Shown one piece after another: positions 8,366 to 17,201 of a stretch of 64,000 bases of DNA (positions within the stretch are counted from its first letter, which is position 1; the number at the start of each line of letters is the position of its first letter). The notes beneath the pieces were generated by a model. The model saw nothing but the letters and a program-made list of their open reading frames with translations. It was not told the origin of the DNA and did not search any database. The translations under genes and the position numbers were made by a program. Source of the stretch: Serratia liquefaciens (GTDB lineage: Bacteria > Pseudomonadota > Gammaproteobacteria > Enterobacterales > Enterobacteriaceae); the NCBI GenBank assembly GCA_012719855.1, contig JAAXZN010000023.1, positions 62,001-126,000 of the forward strand, read 5' to 3'.

Positions 8366-8379
8366 TTAAAAGGTTATTA

Positions 8380-9282
8380 ATGAACATCCTGCAAATGGAC
8401 ATGAACCTGCTGAAAGTGCTCTACCTGTTGACCAGCACCGGATCCAGTCAGAAAACGGCGGATAAGCTTGGCATTAGCACTTCTGCCGTCAGCCACGCCC
8501 TGGCCCGCCTGCGTGAGGTGCTGGATGAACCTCTGTTCCGGCGGGAAGGGCATCGTCAGGTGCCGACGCTGTTTGCCCTGTCGCTTAAAGAAACGCTGAC
8601 GCCCTTGTTCTCTTCACTGGACAGTGAACTGTTCGGCCAGGTACCGGATGCGCCACGGCATTTCACTCTGGTCGTGCCGCCGGCACTGCATCCGATCTTA
8701 TTGCCGCTGCTGGCGCAGAAAAGCACGCTCGCCAGCGCCGATATCCGCTGCCAAAACTTTGAACGGCGTTCATGGCGCACTGAGCTGCTGGAGGGGGCGG
8801 TAGATATGGTGATTGCCGTTGGCGATCACCAACAACGCACCAGCGCGTTACGTTATGAGCTTATTGGCAGCACCCGCCTGGTGGCGGTATTCGGATCGCC
8901 GTTACGCCAGGCATTAGGGCACAAAAGCGGGCTGACATTTAGTGAACTGGTGGACTACCCGCACTACTACTGCCATCCCTGGCCACAGACAGAGAACGAA
9001 CTGGACCGTCAGTTGGAACGCCAGGGTTTGCAACGCAGGATCCAGCTCAGCTGTGCCGATTATGCGCAGTTGCCACCGGTATTGCGCGCAGCCCCCATGA
9101 TGGCAGTAGTTCCGCAACCCTGGTTCAATGCACAGCAGGACAAGCAGGGACTGTATGCCCTGCCGATCCTGGACGACCTGGCGATTGGTTATCTGTTTTC
9201 GCACTACCGTCAGGGGGAAATCGAATGGAAAAAACGGCTGATCTCCACTCTCCATGCGGAACTCAAACCCTATTATCACTAG
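8380..9282 (+). CDS. LysR-family transcriptional regulator
   Basis: A 300-residue LysR regulator. An N-terminal winged helix-turn-helix (residues about 5-63) includes GSSQKTADKLGISTSAVSHALARLREVLDEPLF in two consecutive parts, and the C-terminal part is a two-lobed effector domain (FTLVVPPALHPILLP...). The ATG at 8380 is preferred; ATGs at 8395 and 8401 are also possible. Divergent placement next to the beta-lactamase gene, with a T-N11-A palindrome between them, suggests control of that gene, by analogy with AmpR, although this protein is not clearly AmpR-like. The effector is unknown. Confidence 0.88.
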   Translation: MNILQMDMNLLKVLYLLTSTGSSQKTADKLGISTSAVSHALARLREVLDEPLFRREGHRQVPTLFALSLKETLTPLFSSLDSELFGQVPDAPRHFTLVVPPALHPILLPLLAQKSTLASADIRCQNFERRSWRTELLEGAVDMVIAVGDHQQRTSALRYELIGSTRLVAVFGSPLRQALGHKSGLTFSELVDYPHYYCHPWPQTENELDRQLERQGLQRRIQLSCADYAQLPPVLRAAPMMAVVPQPWFNAQQDKQGLYALPILDDLAIGYLFSHYRQGEIEWKKRLISTLHAELKPYYH

Positions 9283-9288
9283 CGGCAA

Positions 9289-9756
9289 TCAGAAGCCAAA
9301 CTCGCTCAGGGCCGCAATATCATCCGGGCGGCGACCGAGCGGCCAGTGGAATTGCCGATCCTGCTCGCGGATCGGCATATCGTTGATGCAGGCGTGTCTG
9401 TTGATCATCTGGCCATCCGCATTGAACTCCCAGTTCTCGTTGCCAAAACTGCGGTACCAATTCCCGGAGTCATCACGCCATTCGTAAGCAAAACGCACTG
9501 CGATACGCGCCTCGTCAAATGCCCATAATTCCTTGATCAGCCGATATTCCAGCTCCTTGGCCCACTTGCGTTGCAGGAATACACAGACGGCCTCGCGGCC
9601 ATCGACAAACTCCGCCCGATTACGCCAATGGGTATCGAGCGAATAGACCTGCGATACCCGCTCTGGATCGCGGCTGTTCCAGGCATCCTCAGCCAAACGC
9701 ACTTTTTCAATCGCCGATTCACGGGTAAAGGGCGGCAAGGGGGGTTTAATGCTCAT
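9289..9756 (-). CDS. DUF1348 (NTF2-like/SnoaL-like) protein
   Basis: A 155-residue soluble protein of the DUF1348 family with an NTF2-like cone fold, recognised from [17 protein letters not shown], the [17 protein letters not shown] stretch, and [13 protein letters not shown] followed by GNENWEF. Family members are uncharacterised, often linked to small-molecule or stress functions. It is divergent from a TetR regulator; two matching palindromes lie in the 112-bp gap, so it is probably the repressed target. It is convergent with the LysR gene, 6 bp apart. Confidence 0.85.
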   Translation of the reverse strand: MSIKPPLPPFTRESAIEKVRLAEDAWNSRDPERVSQVYSLDTHWRNRAEFVDGREAVCVFLQRKWAKELEYRLIKELWAFDEARIAVRFAYEWRDDSGNWYRSFGNENWEFNADGQMINRHACINDMPIREQDRQFHWPLGRRPDDIAALSEFGF

Positions 9757-9777
9757 AGCTTACCTCGGGGGTTAAAG

Positions 9778-9803
9778 TGATGTAGACAGGTTTGTCTACA
9801 TCA
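9778..9803. promoter_or_regulatory. TetR-type operator 1 (perfect palindrome)
   Basis: Arms TGATGTAGACA and TGTCTACATCA (11 bp each, perfect) around a GGTT centre. It lies just upstream of the DUF1348 start and shares the GTAGACA-N4-TGTCTAC core with operator 2. The centres are 36 bp apart. Confidence 0.8.
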
Positions 9804-9817
9804 TTAAGCTAGCGTAA

Positions 9818-9835
9818 GTAGACAGAGTTGTCTAC
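9818..9835. promoter_or_regulatory. TetR-type operator 2
   Basis: GTAGACA-GAGT-TGTCTAC, a perfect 7-bp inverted repeat with a 4-bp centre, 33 bp upstream of the tetR-type start. It has the same core as operator 1, so one dimeric regulator, most simply the adjacent TetR protein, would bind both and control both genes. Confidence 0.8.
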
Positions 9836-9868
9836 AATCATTGAAATCAATGCTCAGGAGATATTTCA

Positions 9869-10447
9869 ATGTCCGCTCCCGCTCAGGTTCTCCCCCCGCG
9901 CCAGCGTATCCTGCTGACTGCCCACGATCTGTTTTACCGCGATGGGGTACGTGCGACCGGTATCGATCGCATCATTAGCGAATCTGGCGTAGCGAAAGTG
10001 ACCTTTTACCGCCATTTCCCCAGCAAAAATGAATTGATTGAGGCGTTTCTCGCCTACCGCCATCAGCAATGGCTAAGCTGGTTCAGCCAGTCACTGGCAC
10101 AGCATATCGTACAGTTCGGGGATGTCTTGCCGGCGTTGGTGCCTTGTCTTGAGGAGTGGTTCAGCGATCCGCACTACCGCGGCTGCGCTTTTATCAATAC
10201 GGCGCTGGAACTGGCGGATTTGCTGCCGGAGAGCCTGAACATCGCCCGCCGACACAAGCAGCAGATGGCCGAGGAGATTGCTCGCTACCTGCCCCTTGGC
10301 CCGGAGCGGGAACAACGGGCAGAAATGCTGGCGATGCTGATTGACGGGGCGATCGTCAAAGTGCAAATAGAGCAGCAACCGCAGCGGGCGTTACTGTTGT
10401 TGAGCGAAACGCTAAAGGTTTTAGCCAAAGTTTGGCGTCATCAATAA
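9869..10447 (+). CDS. TetR/AcrR-family transcriptional regulator
   Basis: A 192-residue repressor with the TetR N-terminal HTH: RILLTAHDLFYRDGVRATGI then SGVAKVTFYRHFPSKNELIEAFL (residues about 12-55). The C-terminal ligand domain is unlike any I can name, but its layout (HQQWLSWF..., HYRGCAFINTALELAD) is typical of the family. The ATG at 9869 follows AGGAGA. It is divergent from the DUF1348 gene with two shared operators; its stop overlaps the stop of the convergent VOC gene by 7 bp. The effector is unknown. Confidence 0.92.
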   Translation: MSAPAQVLPPRQRILLTAHDLFYRDGVRATGIDRIISESGVAKVTFYRHFPSKNELIEAFLAYRHQQWLSWFSQSLAQHIVQFGDVLPALVPCLEEWFSDPHYRGCAFINTALELADLLPESLNIARRHKQQMAEEIARYLPLGPEREQRAEMLAMLIDGAIVKVQIEQQPQRALLLLSETLKVLAKVWRHQ

Positions 10448-10857
10448 TTGGCCCAAATCCCCGGCGTCACCAGCTCCAGCAGATGACCGTCGGGGTCGCG
10501 GAAGTAGATACTCTCCCCGCCGTGATCCCAGCTCATGCGCCCTTCTATCTCTATCCCCTCGGTCGTAAGATGTTGCTCCCAATGCGGCAGCTGTTCTTTC
10601 GCCACCGCCAGCCCGATATGCAGCGGTCCATTGCCGTCATGCGGGGGAATATAGCCCTCTGGGTAATGCGCGCCTTTCAGCGAGTCCCCTTCGATAAACA
10701 ACAGCAACACGCTTTGCTCACCGACGTTGTAAGCGCGGAAACGCTCGTTCGCCACCATCACCGGCAGTTTTAAAACCTGCTGATAGAAAGCTGCGGCGCG
10801 TTCGATATCCTTGACGTAGAGTACGGTTTCAACCACCCGATTTATGCTGAGTTCCAT
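10441..10857 (-). CDS. VOC-family (glyoxalase/bleomycin-resistance fold) protein
   Basis: A 138-residue single-domain VOC protein: VVETVLYVKDIERAAAFYQQVLKLP at the N-terminus, GPLHIGLAVAKEQLPHWEQHL in the middle and ESIYFRDPDGHLLELVTPGIW at the end. Likely metal ligands are His in LHIGLAV and Glu in LLELVTPG. It could be a dioxygenase-like, glyoxalase-like or drug-binding protein; the substrate cannot be told. The start at 10857 has AGGAGG on the minus strand (10862-10867), so the upstream in-frame MINQEV extension is rejected. Confidence 0.88.
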   Translation of the reverse strand: MELSINRVVETVLYVKDIERAAAFYQQVLKLPVMVANERFRAYNVGEQSVLLLFIEGDSLKGAHYPEGYIPPHDGNGPLHIGLAVAKEQLPHWEQHLTTEGIEIEGRMSWDHGGESIYFRDPDGHLLELVTPGIWANY

Positions 10858-10961
10858 GCTAACCTCCTGATTTATCAACTCAGCGAAAGTTTAGGCAAGC
10901 CGCAGGATCTCAGAATGGCAATCCGTGCCCCGTACGTGCCAATTCGTGCCAAACCGCAGGC

Positions 10962-10990
10962 AAAAAAAACGCGGCCCGAAGGCCGCGTGG
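10962..10990 (-). terminator. Terminator of ompC
   Basis: On the minus strand CACGCGGCCTTCGGGCCGCGTTTTTTTT is a GC-rich stem with a TTCG loop and an eight-T tail, 20 nt after the porin stop. Confidence 0.95.
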
Positions 10991-11010
10991 TCACATTCAC
11001 ACTTTGTTGC

Positions 11011-12141
11011 TTAGAACTGGTAAACCAGGCCCACGGCAACAACGTTGTCGGTGTTGACACCGGCAGCCTTGGTGAAGTCGTTGTCGTCCAACAGGTTGAT
11101 TTTGTAGTCAACGTAGGTGGACATGTTTTTGTTGAAGAAGTAGGTCGCACCCAGATCCACAAATTTAACCAGATCTTCGTCGCCATAGTCCTTGCCGTTA
11201 GCGGCCAGACCCAGGTTTTTACCTTTGGTTTGGTTATAACCGACGAATGGACGCAGACCGAAGTCGAACTGATAGTGTGCATAAGCTTCGATACTTTGCG
11301 CCTTGTTGGCATAACCATAAGCATCGCTGCTGGTAGAACCAAAGCGTGCGGCGTTGTAAGACTGGGTAAACATCACGGCCAGGTAAGCGTCGTTGGCGTC
11401 ATATTTCAGGCCACCAGAATAACCTTCTGCACGATCGCCACGACCCATGATGCCGTTGTATGCGCCACCGCCGTTTTGCTCGCTGGTACGTTTGGAGCTA
11501 AAGAAGGCACCTGCAGCGCTGATACCATAGCCGATGTCGTAGTTCACCGACATACCGTAGCCGTCGCCGTTCTGATTGAGAACTTCACGGCCGTTGTTAG
11601 ACTCTTCGCCGTTGCCGTTTTTACCCTGGTACTGCAGAGCAAAGTTCAGGCCGTCAACCAGACCGAAGAAGTCGGTGTTACGGTAAGTTGCCAAACCGCT
11701 GGAGCGTTGGAACATGAATTGGTCGGCACCGTAAGTGGAGCCATCGAACTCTGGCTGCAAGTCGGTATAAGCGGCAACGTCATACAGCACGCCGGTGTTA
11801 CGGCCGTAGTCAAATGAACCGTAATCGCCAAATTTCAGGCCGGCAAAGCCGTAACGGGTAAAGTTCTTGTTGTCTTGGCTTTCAGCGTGGTTGAGGTTTG
11901 CCTGATATTCCCACTGGCCATAACCGGTCAACTGGTCGCTGATTTGTGTTTCGCCACGCAGGCCGAAACGCATATAAGACATGTCGCCATCGGAGCCATT
12001 GTTGTCAGAGAAATAGTGAAGACCATTGATCTTGCCGTACAGATCCAGTTTATTGCCGTCTTTGTTGTAGATTTCCGCCGCGCCTGCGGTGCCTGCAACC
12101 AGCAGTGCGGGGACGATCAGAGAAAGAACTCGAAGTTTCAT
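11011..12141 (-). CDS. ompC: OmpC-type outer-membrane general porin
   Basis: A 376-residue precursor with a 21-residue signal ([21 protein letters not shown]) and mature start [24 protein letters not shown], the hallmark of enterobacterial trimeric porins. The 16-stranded barrel ends with aromatic VGLVYQF, the C-terminal Phe needed for BAM assembly. The constriction-loop stretch [18 protein letters not shown] corresponds to L3. It is called OmpC rather than OmpF because MicF is encoded divergently upstream and OmpR-like boxes precede it, as in E. coli. It has a long leader of about 110 nt or more, with AACGAGGATAATAAC before the ATG. Confidence 0.95.
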   Translation of the reverse strand: MKLRVLSLIVPALLVAGTAGAAEIYNKDGNKLDLYGKINGLHYFSDNNGSDGDMSYMRFGLRGETQISDQLTGYGQWEYQANLNHAESQDNKNFTRYGFAGLKFGDYGSFDYGRNTGVLYDVAAYTDLQPEFDGSTYGADQFMFQRSSGLATYRNTDFFGLVDGLNFALQYQGKNGNGEESNNGREVLNQNGDGYGMSVNYDIGYGISAAGAFFSSKRTSEQNGGGAYNGIMGRGDRAEGYSGGLKYDANDAYLAVMFTQSYNAARFGSTSSDAYGYANKAQSIEAYAHYQFDFGLRPFVGYNQTKGKNLGLAANGKDYGDEDLVKFVDLGATYFFNKNMSTYVDYKINLLDDNDFTKAAGVNTDNVVAVGLVYQF

Positions 12142-12249
12142 TGTTATTATCCTCGTTTATTATGTCGAGCTATGGCCACTGCCCTTTTGAGCATTATTAG
12201 CACGACTGTGCATTACCATTCTGGTAACAAGGATAATATTAATCCAGAA

Positions 12250-12320
12250 AGAAAATGATACCAAGTATCCGATAGTGTTTCAGTGTGATTATTAAAGGTT
12301 TCCAAATGTAAACTTGCGCG
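12250..12320 (-). promoter_or_regulatory. ompC upstream region with OmpR-like boxes
   Basis: Read on the minus strand this segment carries GTTTACATTTGGAAACC, then CACTGAAACACTATC, then TTGGTATCATTTTC, in order and spacing like the OmpR (C1-C3) sites upstream of E. coli ompC. The region between ompC and micF (12142-12502) is AT-rich and otherwise without genes, and must hold both divergent promoters. Confidence 0.65.
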
Positions 12321-12502
12321 AACTTCCACAAAACATTACAGACACACAAAATAAGGCACACAATGCCAAAAAACACACTTATAGATATAAAATCATACAG
12401 TTATACAAAAGCTTAAGAAAAAAAAGATTGCCATACAAAAGTCGCTGACAATAAGCACATTGTGCCAAAAGCATCCCATAACGCTGACGTTATAATAATC
12501 CC

Positions 12503-12596
12503 GCTATCATCATTATTTTCATTATTACCTTCATTATCTGTAAGATAATTTTTTGTACACTCTGTACACTTCGACCGGCTTATGGCCGGTTTTTTA
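12503..12596 (+). ncRNA. micF: MicF antisense small RNA
   Basis: It begins GCTATCATCATTA, the same 5' seed as E. coli MicF, which pairs with the ompF translation start, and ends in a Rho-independent hairpin ACCGGC-TTATG-GCCGGT plus T tail. A perfect TATAAT lies at 12491-12496, 6 nt before the start. The position, divergent from ompC, is the conserved one. The middle differs from E. coli and contains a direct 9-nt repeat (TGTACACTC/TGTACACTT). The target ompF is not in this window. The following 12597-12863 is AT-rich with no gene seen. Confidence 0.92.
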
Positions 12597-12863
12597 TTGC
12601 CTCACACTTAGCTCAAATTTCATCTTAATTCGCACTTTATGCCAAAAAATAATCACTTAAAGATATTATCCCACCAATTAACTTCCGCACTAATAGCTAA
12701 TCTTTTCTTCTATTTTAGACTACATATTAAGCGCATTAATTTGGAAAGCATTTCATTGCTTAAATAACTTCCGCTTCGTGCTGCACGGGTGTTGATGCGA
12801 CAACATTGGTCGCGCGGTTGCTATTTTGATAACCTGCACAAAATGCCCCGAAGAAGATGATCC

Positions 12864-13268
12864 ATGCTATTTCAACCCGAAGCGCTATGGCGTCGGCTAC
12901 AAAGCTCCCCTTTCCGCGCCAAATTTCGTCTGAATCCCAAAGACCAACTTTATTTTGAAACCAAAGGCTTGCCGCTGATCCTCAGCCATGCACGGGATTT
13001 TATCGAGCAACGGTTGGCGGCGCCTTTTCCGAACAATGACGGCAAGCAGACCCCCATGCGCGGCCATCCGGTGTTTGTCGCTCAGCACGCCACCGCCACC
13101 TGTTGCCGCGGTTGCCTGGCCAAGTGGCATAATATTCCGCAAGGGCAAGCGCTGAGCGAACAGCAAAAGCAGTATATTGTGCAAGTCATTAGCCTGTGGC
13201 TGGAACGTCGTGCAGCACCGAAGGCCAATGATGGCGCAATTCCTTTCGACCCGGATCGCGGATTGTGA
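12864..13268 (+). CDS. DUF4186 protein
   Basis: A 134-residue soluble protein recognised as DUF4186: LWRRLQSSPFRAKFRL near the start, GLPLILSHARDFIEQRLAAPFPNNDGKQTPMRGHPVF, and a C-terminal CCRGCLAKWHNIP. The Cys/His content (HATATCCRGCLAKWH) suggests possible metal binding, but the family function is unknown. It lies between micF and an MFS gene in the same direction; E. coli has rcsD directly after micF, so this is an addition relative to that genome. Confidence 0.85.
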   Translation: MLFQPEALWRRLQSSPFRAKFRLNPKDQLYFETKGLPLILSHARDFIEQRLAAPFPNNDGKQTPMRGHPVFVAQHATATCCRGCLAKWHNIPQGQALSEQQKQYIVQVISLWLERRAAPKANDGAIPFDPDRGL

Positions 13269-13322
13269 TAAAAACACTCCATAACTTTCAGCCCCACTTC
13301 CACAATAGATCCCAAAGCCCAC

Positions 13323-14477
13323 ATGACATCCACCTTATGCAATGAACAGCAAAAACCCGGGGTACCGGCTCAGATCGCCACGCGGCTTGCCTTTTTCGTC
13401 GCCGGTTTCGGCATGGCCGCCTGGGCGCCCCTGGTCCCCTTTGCCAAAGCGCGCATCGGCATTGATGATGGCTCTCTGGGGCTGTTGCTGCTGTGCATTG
13501 GTGCTGGTTCGATGCTGGCGATGCCGCTCACCGGTTTTCTGACCGGCAGATTGGGCTGTCGGCCGGTGATCTTGCTTGCTGGTCTGGCGCTGTGCATCGA
13601 TTTACCGCTGCTGGTGCTGATGAATACCACCCTGGGCATGGCACTGGCACTGCTGCTGTTTGGCGCGGCAATTGGCATGATCGATGTGGCGATGAATATA
13701 CAGGCCGTGGTGGTCGAGCGTGCCAGCGGCAAGGCAATGATGTCGGGCTTTCATGGTTTCTTCAGCGTTGGCGGCATTGCCGGCGCCGGGGGCGTTAGCA
13801 TCATGCTGTGGCTGGGACTCTCCCCGCTATTAGCGACCTGTGTCACCGTATTGACTATCGCGGCGTTGCTAACCGTTGCCAGCCGCAATTTGCTGCGCGA
13901 AAGCGGCGGTGAAGAAGGTGGACCGATGTTCGTCGTGCCACGCGGCTGGGTAATGTTTATCGGCATTCTGTGTTTTATCATGTTCCTGGCGGAAGGGTCG
14001 ATGCTCGACTGGAGCGCCCTGTTCCTCACCACCCTGCGCGGGGTCGATCACAGCCAGGCCGGATTGGGCTATGCGTTGTTCTCCATCACCATGACCCTCG
14101 GCAGGTTGAACGGTGACCGCATCGTCAACGCCTTGGGCAGATATAAGGTATTGTTGCTCGGCAGCCTGTGTGCCGCCATGGGTCTTAGCATGGCGATTGT
14201 GTTCGATAACGCCATGGTCTCGCTGATCGGGTTTATGCTGGTAGGGTTGGGCGCTTCCAACGTGGTGCCGATTCTGTTCAGCGCCGCAGGCAATCAACAT
14301 GATATGCCGGCCAATCTGGCTATCGCCTCAGTGACTACCGTAGGCTATGCCGGCATTCTCGCCGGGCCGGCGCTAATCGGCTTTATCGCCCAGTTCTCCA
14401 GCCTGACGGTAGCCTTTGCCTGCGTTGCCGTCTTACTCCTGGCTGTTACCGCCAGCGCCCGGGCGATAACCCGTTGA
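13323..14477 (+). CDS. MFS transporter (YbjJ-like)
   Basis: A 384-residue major facilitator protein with about 12 hydrophobic segments, starting RLAFFVAGFGMAAWAPLVPFAKAR. The layout, with the conserved GFHGFFSVGGIAGAG stretch between the fourth and fifth helices and FLAEGSMLDWSALFL in the second half, resembles the YbjJ group of putative exporters. The substrate is unknown. It ends 21 bp before rcsD, so rcsD may be read partly from an upstream promoter in this gene. Confidence 0.85.
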   Translation: MTSTLCNEQQKPGVPAQIATRLAFFVAGFGMAAWAPLVPFAKARIGIDDGSLGLLLLCIGAGSMLAMPLTGFLTGRLGCRPVILLAGLALCIDLPLLVLMNTTLGMALALLLFGAAIGMIDVAMNIQAVVVERASGKAMMSGFHGFFSVGGIAGAGGVSIMLWLGLSPLLATCVTVLTIAALLTVASRNLLRESGGEEGGPMFVVPRGWVMFIGILCFIMFLAEGSMLDWSALFLTTLRGVDHSQAGLGYALFSITMTLGRLNGDRIVNALGRYKVLLLGSLCAAMGLSMAIVFDNAMVSLIGFMLVGLGASNVVPILFSAAGNQHDMPANLAIASVTTVGYAGILAGPALIGFIAQFSSLTVAFACVAVLLLAVTASARAITR

Positions 14478-14498
14478 TTCAGGAATGCGCAGCCAACT

Positions 14499-17201
14499 AT
14501 GCAAAACAAACAACTGACCATTAGCTCAAGCAATATTACCCGCTGCTTCCTGCTATTTGCCGTGCTGCTGACGATTGCCATTGGCCTGTACGGCTACAAC
14601 TATACCAACGCCTGGCTGGCGGAGAAAAAATATGCGCTGAACAGCATCGCCAATGGGCTGCAAAAGCGCATCGACAACTATCGCTACATCACCTATCAGA
14701 TCTACGATAAATTCGGCAATGCGGCCTCACTGAACGTCGATCCCAGCCTGCAGGAAACCCGACTGCGCCCGGACGTTTATTACCTGGAAAAACCGCATAA
14801 AAAAACCGACGCGGTCATTTTTGGCAGCCATGAAGAAGGGACATTGGCGATGATCGCCAATATTTCAGACTATCTGGACACCCGCTGGGGCGCCAAAACT
14901 GAAAATTACGCCATGTATTACCTGAATGGTCAGGACAACAGCCTGAGCCTGATCACCACTCAGCCGTTAAAAGAGCTGGCCTCACGTTTCAAAGAGAGCT
15001 ATCTGACGACGTCGGCGGAAGATCGTCGCGCCGAAATGCTGCAACAGGCGAACATGCTCGATGAGCGCGAAAGTTTCTCCGCCTTGCGCAAGCAGCGCTT
15101 CCAGAATGCCTATTCATTTTCAATTCGCACCACTTTTAACCAGCCGGGGCATTTGGCCACGGTGATCGCCTTCGATCTACCAATTAACGACATCATTCCC
15201 ATTAACATGGCGCGCGCCAGCTTTATGCTGCTGCCCGATGATAACAACATGGACGACGGCACTCTGCCGATGGAAGCCTCCAGCAACACCGGTATATCGA
15301 TGAACGGTAGCTGGGTGGAATTCAGCGCTTCCCTGCCTAATGCACCGCTGAAAGTGGTTTACCGCGTCTCCGCCATCAGCCTGGCCATAGACCTGCTGCG
15401 TAACAATATTTGGCTGATTGCCATCAATTTGCTGCTGTTGGCGCTGTCGTTGGCAGGCATTTACTTTATCCGTCGCCAATACATCCGGCCGAGTGAAAGC
15501 ATGGCGGTCGAGCTGGAAGCCGAGCGCGCACTGAATCAAGAGATCATCGCCAGCCTGCCTTCCGGCCTGCTGGTGTATAACTTCGCCAGCAATACGGTAA
15601 TCGCCAGCAATAAGATTGCCCAACATCTGCTGCCTCACCTCAGCCTGCAAAAAATCGCTCACATGGCCGAACAGCACCATGGCGTGATCCAGGCCACGGT
15701 CAACAATGAAGTGTATGAAATTCGCATCTTCCGCAGCCAGCTGTCACCGGAGACCTACCTGTTCCTGTTAAACGATCAGGACAAGGAAGTAATGGTGAAC
15801 AAACGATTGCAGCAGGCACAGCGCGAGTACGACAAGAATGTGCAGGCACGCAAGTTGATGCTGCATAATCTGGGGATCGAGCTGAACCAACCGGTGCGCC
15901 AAATGCACGATCTGGCCGATCGCCTGCGTACGCAACCGGATGAAGAACAACAGCAAGCACTGCTAAAAGAGTTGACCACACAGTCAGCGTCGGTGCTGGG
16001 CTTGATTGAGAACATCACCCTGCTCACCCGGCTGGAAACCCAGGACTGGCAACCTTCGCGTCACCCTTTCAGCCCCTCGGCCCTGGTAGATGAATTGCTG
16101 CGCGAGGCGCTGCCTTCCATCAATCAAAAAGGGCTGTCGCTGTTCAATCATTTCCAGCTTGATGTCGAGCAGCAATACATCGGTGACGCTAACGTGCTAC
16201 GCAAGGTGATCTCGCTGCTGGTGCATTACGCCATTATCACTACCGCCTGCGGCAAGATTTCGCTGGTGGTTGATCATGAGCCCGAGCACCCCGATCGCCT
16301 GGTGTTTCACATCAATGATACCGGCTCGGGTATTTCCAACGAGGAAATCAGCAACCTGAACTATCCGTTCCTCAGCCAGACGCTGGTGGATCGCTTTAAT
16401 CATGGCTCCGGCCTGACCTTCTTCCTGTGCAACCAGCTGTGCAAAAAACTCAACGGCCAGTTGGATATCCGCAGCAAGGTCGATATCGGCACCCGCTACA
16501 CCATCCGCGTGCCGATGGAAATGGAGAAAAAGGAGACGGAAGCGCAGGAAAAACTGCTCGACGGCGTGACCGCGCTGTTGGACATCACTTCTGAAGAGGT
16601 GCGCGGCATTGTGACCCATCTTCTGCACGCCTACGGTGCAAGTTGCCTCGTTGCCGATGAACGCCAGGTTAACCGCGACTACGACGTTTTACTGACCGAC
16701 AATCCGCAAAGGGCTGACGATTATACTCTGCTGCTGACCAGCGATGAGGCCGGATGGCAACAGCTTGAAAAACGGTATATTCGGGTAAACTATAACCTGA
16801 GTGGTGCAATGATAGACGCCGTGCTGATGCTGATTGAGCAGCAAATGGCCGCGCTGGAACAGCAGGAAAGCCCGCTTTCGCTGACCGCCGATGACATCCA
16901 ACTCTATGAAAAACAATTGAAATCAAGTGATTACTATGGCCTGTTTGTTGATACAGTACCCGACGATATCAAAAAACTGTATACTGAGGCGGGCAGCAGT
17001 GATTTCAATGCTCTGTCACAGACAGCACACCGCCTGAAAGGCGTGTTTGCCATGTTAAATCTGCTTCCCGGCAAGCAACTGTGTGAATCGTTAGAACAGC
17101 ACATCGCAGACGGTGATGCGCTCAAGATCGAGAATAACATCAGTCAGATTGATTTTTTCGTCAGCAGACTGCTGGAGCAAGGTAGCCAACAACATGAATA
17201 A
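14499..17201 (+). CDS. rcsD: Phosphotransfer protein RcsD
   Basis: A 900-residue inner-membrane HPt protein (E. coli 890 aa). Two membrane helices at about 15-35 and 303-325 flank a periplasmic domain; then come a degenerate histidine-kinase-like region (about 455-690) lacking the phospho-accepting H box and a C-terminal HPt domain with AHRLKGVFAMLN, where His844 is the predicted phosphorylated residue. It relays phosphate from RcsC to RcsB in the envelope-stress and capsule phosphorelay. The rcsB start overlaps its last codons (ATG at 17194, stop ends 17201), indicating translational coupling. Confidence 0.97.
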   Translation: MQNKQLTISSSNITRCFLLFAVLLTIAIGLYGYNYTNAWLAEKKYALNSIANGLQKRIDNYRYITYQIYDKFGNAASLNVDPSLQETRLRPDVYYLEKPHKKTDAVIFGSHEEGTLAMIANISDYLDTRWGAKTENYAMYYLNGQDNSLSLITTQPLKELASRFKESYLTTSAEDRRAEMLQQANMLDERESFSALRKQRFQNAYSFSIRTTFNQPGHLATVIAFDLPINDIIPINMARASFMLLPDDNNMDDGTLPMEASSNTGISMNGSWVEFSASLPNAPLKVVYRVSAISLAIDLLRNNIWLIAINLLLLALSLAGIYFIRRQYIRPSESMAVELEAERALNQEIIASLPSGLLVYNFASNTVIASNKIAQHLLPHLSLQKIAHMAEQHHGVIQATVNNEVYEIRIFRSQLSPETYLFLLNDQDKEVMVNKRLQQAQREYDKNVQARKLMLHNLGIELNQPVRQMHDLADRLRTQPDEEQQQALLKELTTQSASVLGLIENITLLTRLETQDWQPSRHPFSPSALVDELLREALPSINQKGLSLFNHFQLDVEQQYIGDANVLRKVISLLVHYAIITTACGKISLVVDHEPEHPDRLVFHINDTGSGISNEEISNLNYPFLSQTLVDRFNHGSGLTFFLCNQLCKKLNGQLDIRSKVDIGTRYTIRVPMEMEKKETEAQEKLLDGVTALLDITSEEVRGIVTHLLHAYGASCLVADERQVNRDYDVLLTDNPQRADDYTLLLTSDEAGWQQLEKRYIRVNYNLSGAMIDAVLMLIEQQMAALEQQESPLSLTADDIQLYEKQLKSSDYYGLFVDTVPDDIKKLYTEAGSSDFNALSQTAHRLKGVFAMLNLLPGKQLCESLEQHIADGDALKIENNISQIDFFVSRLLEQGSQQHE

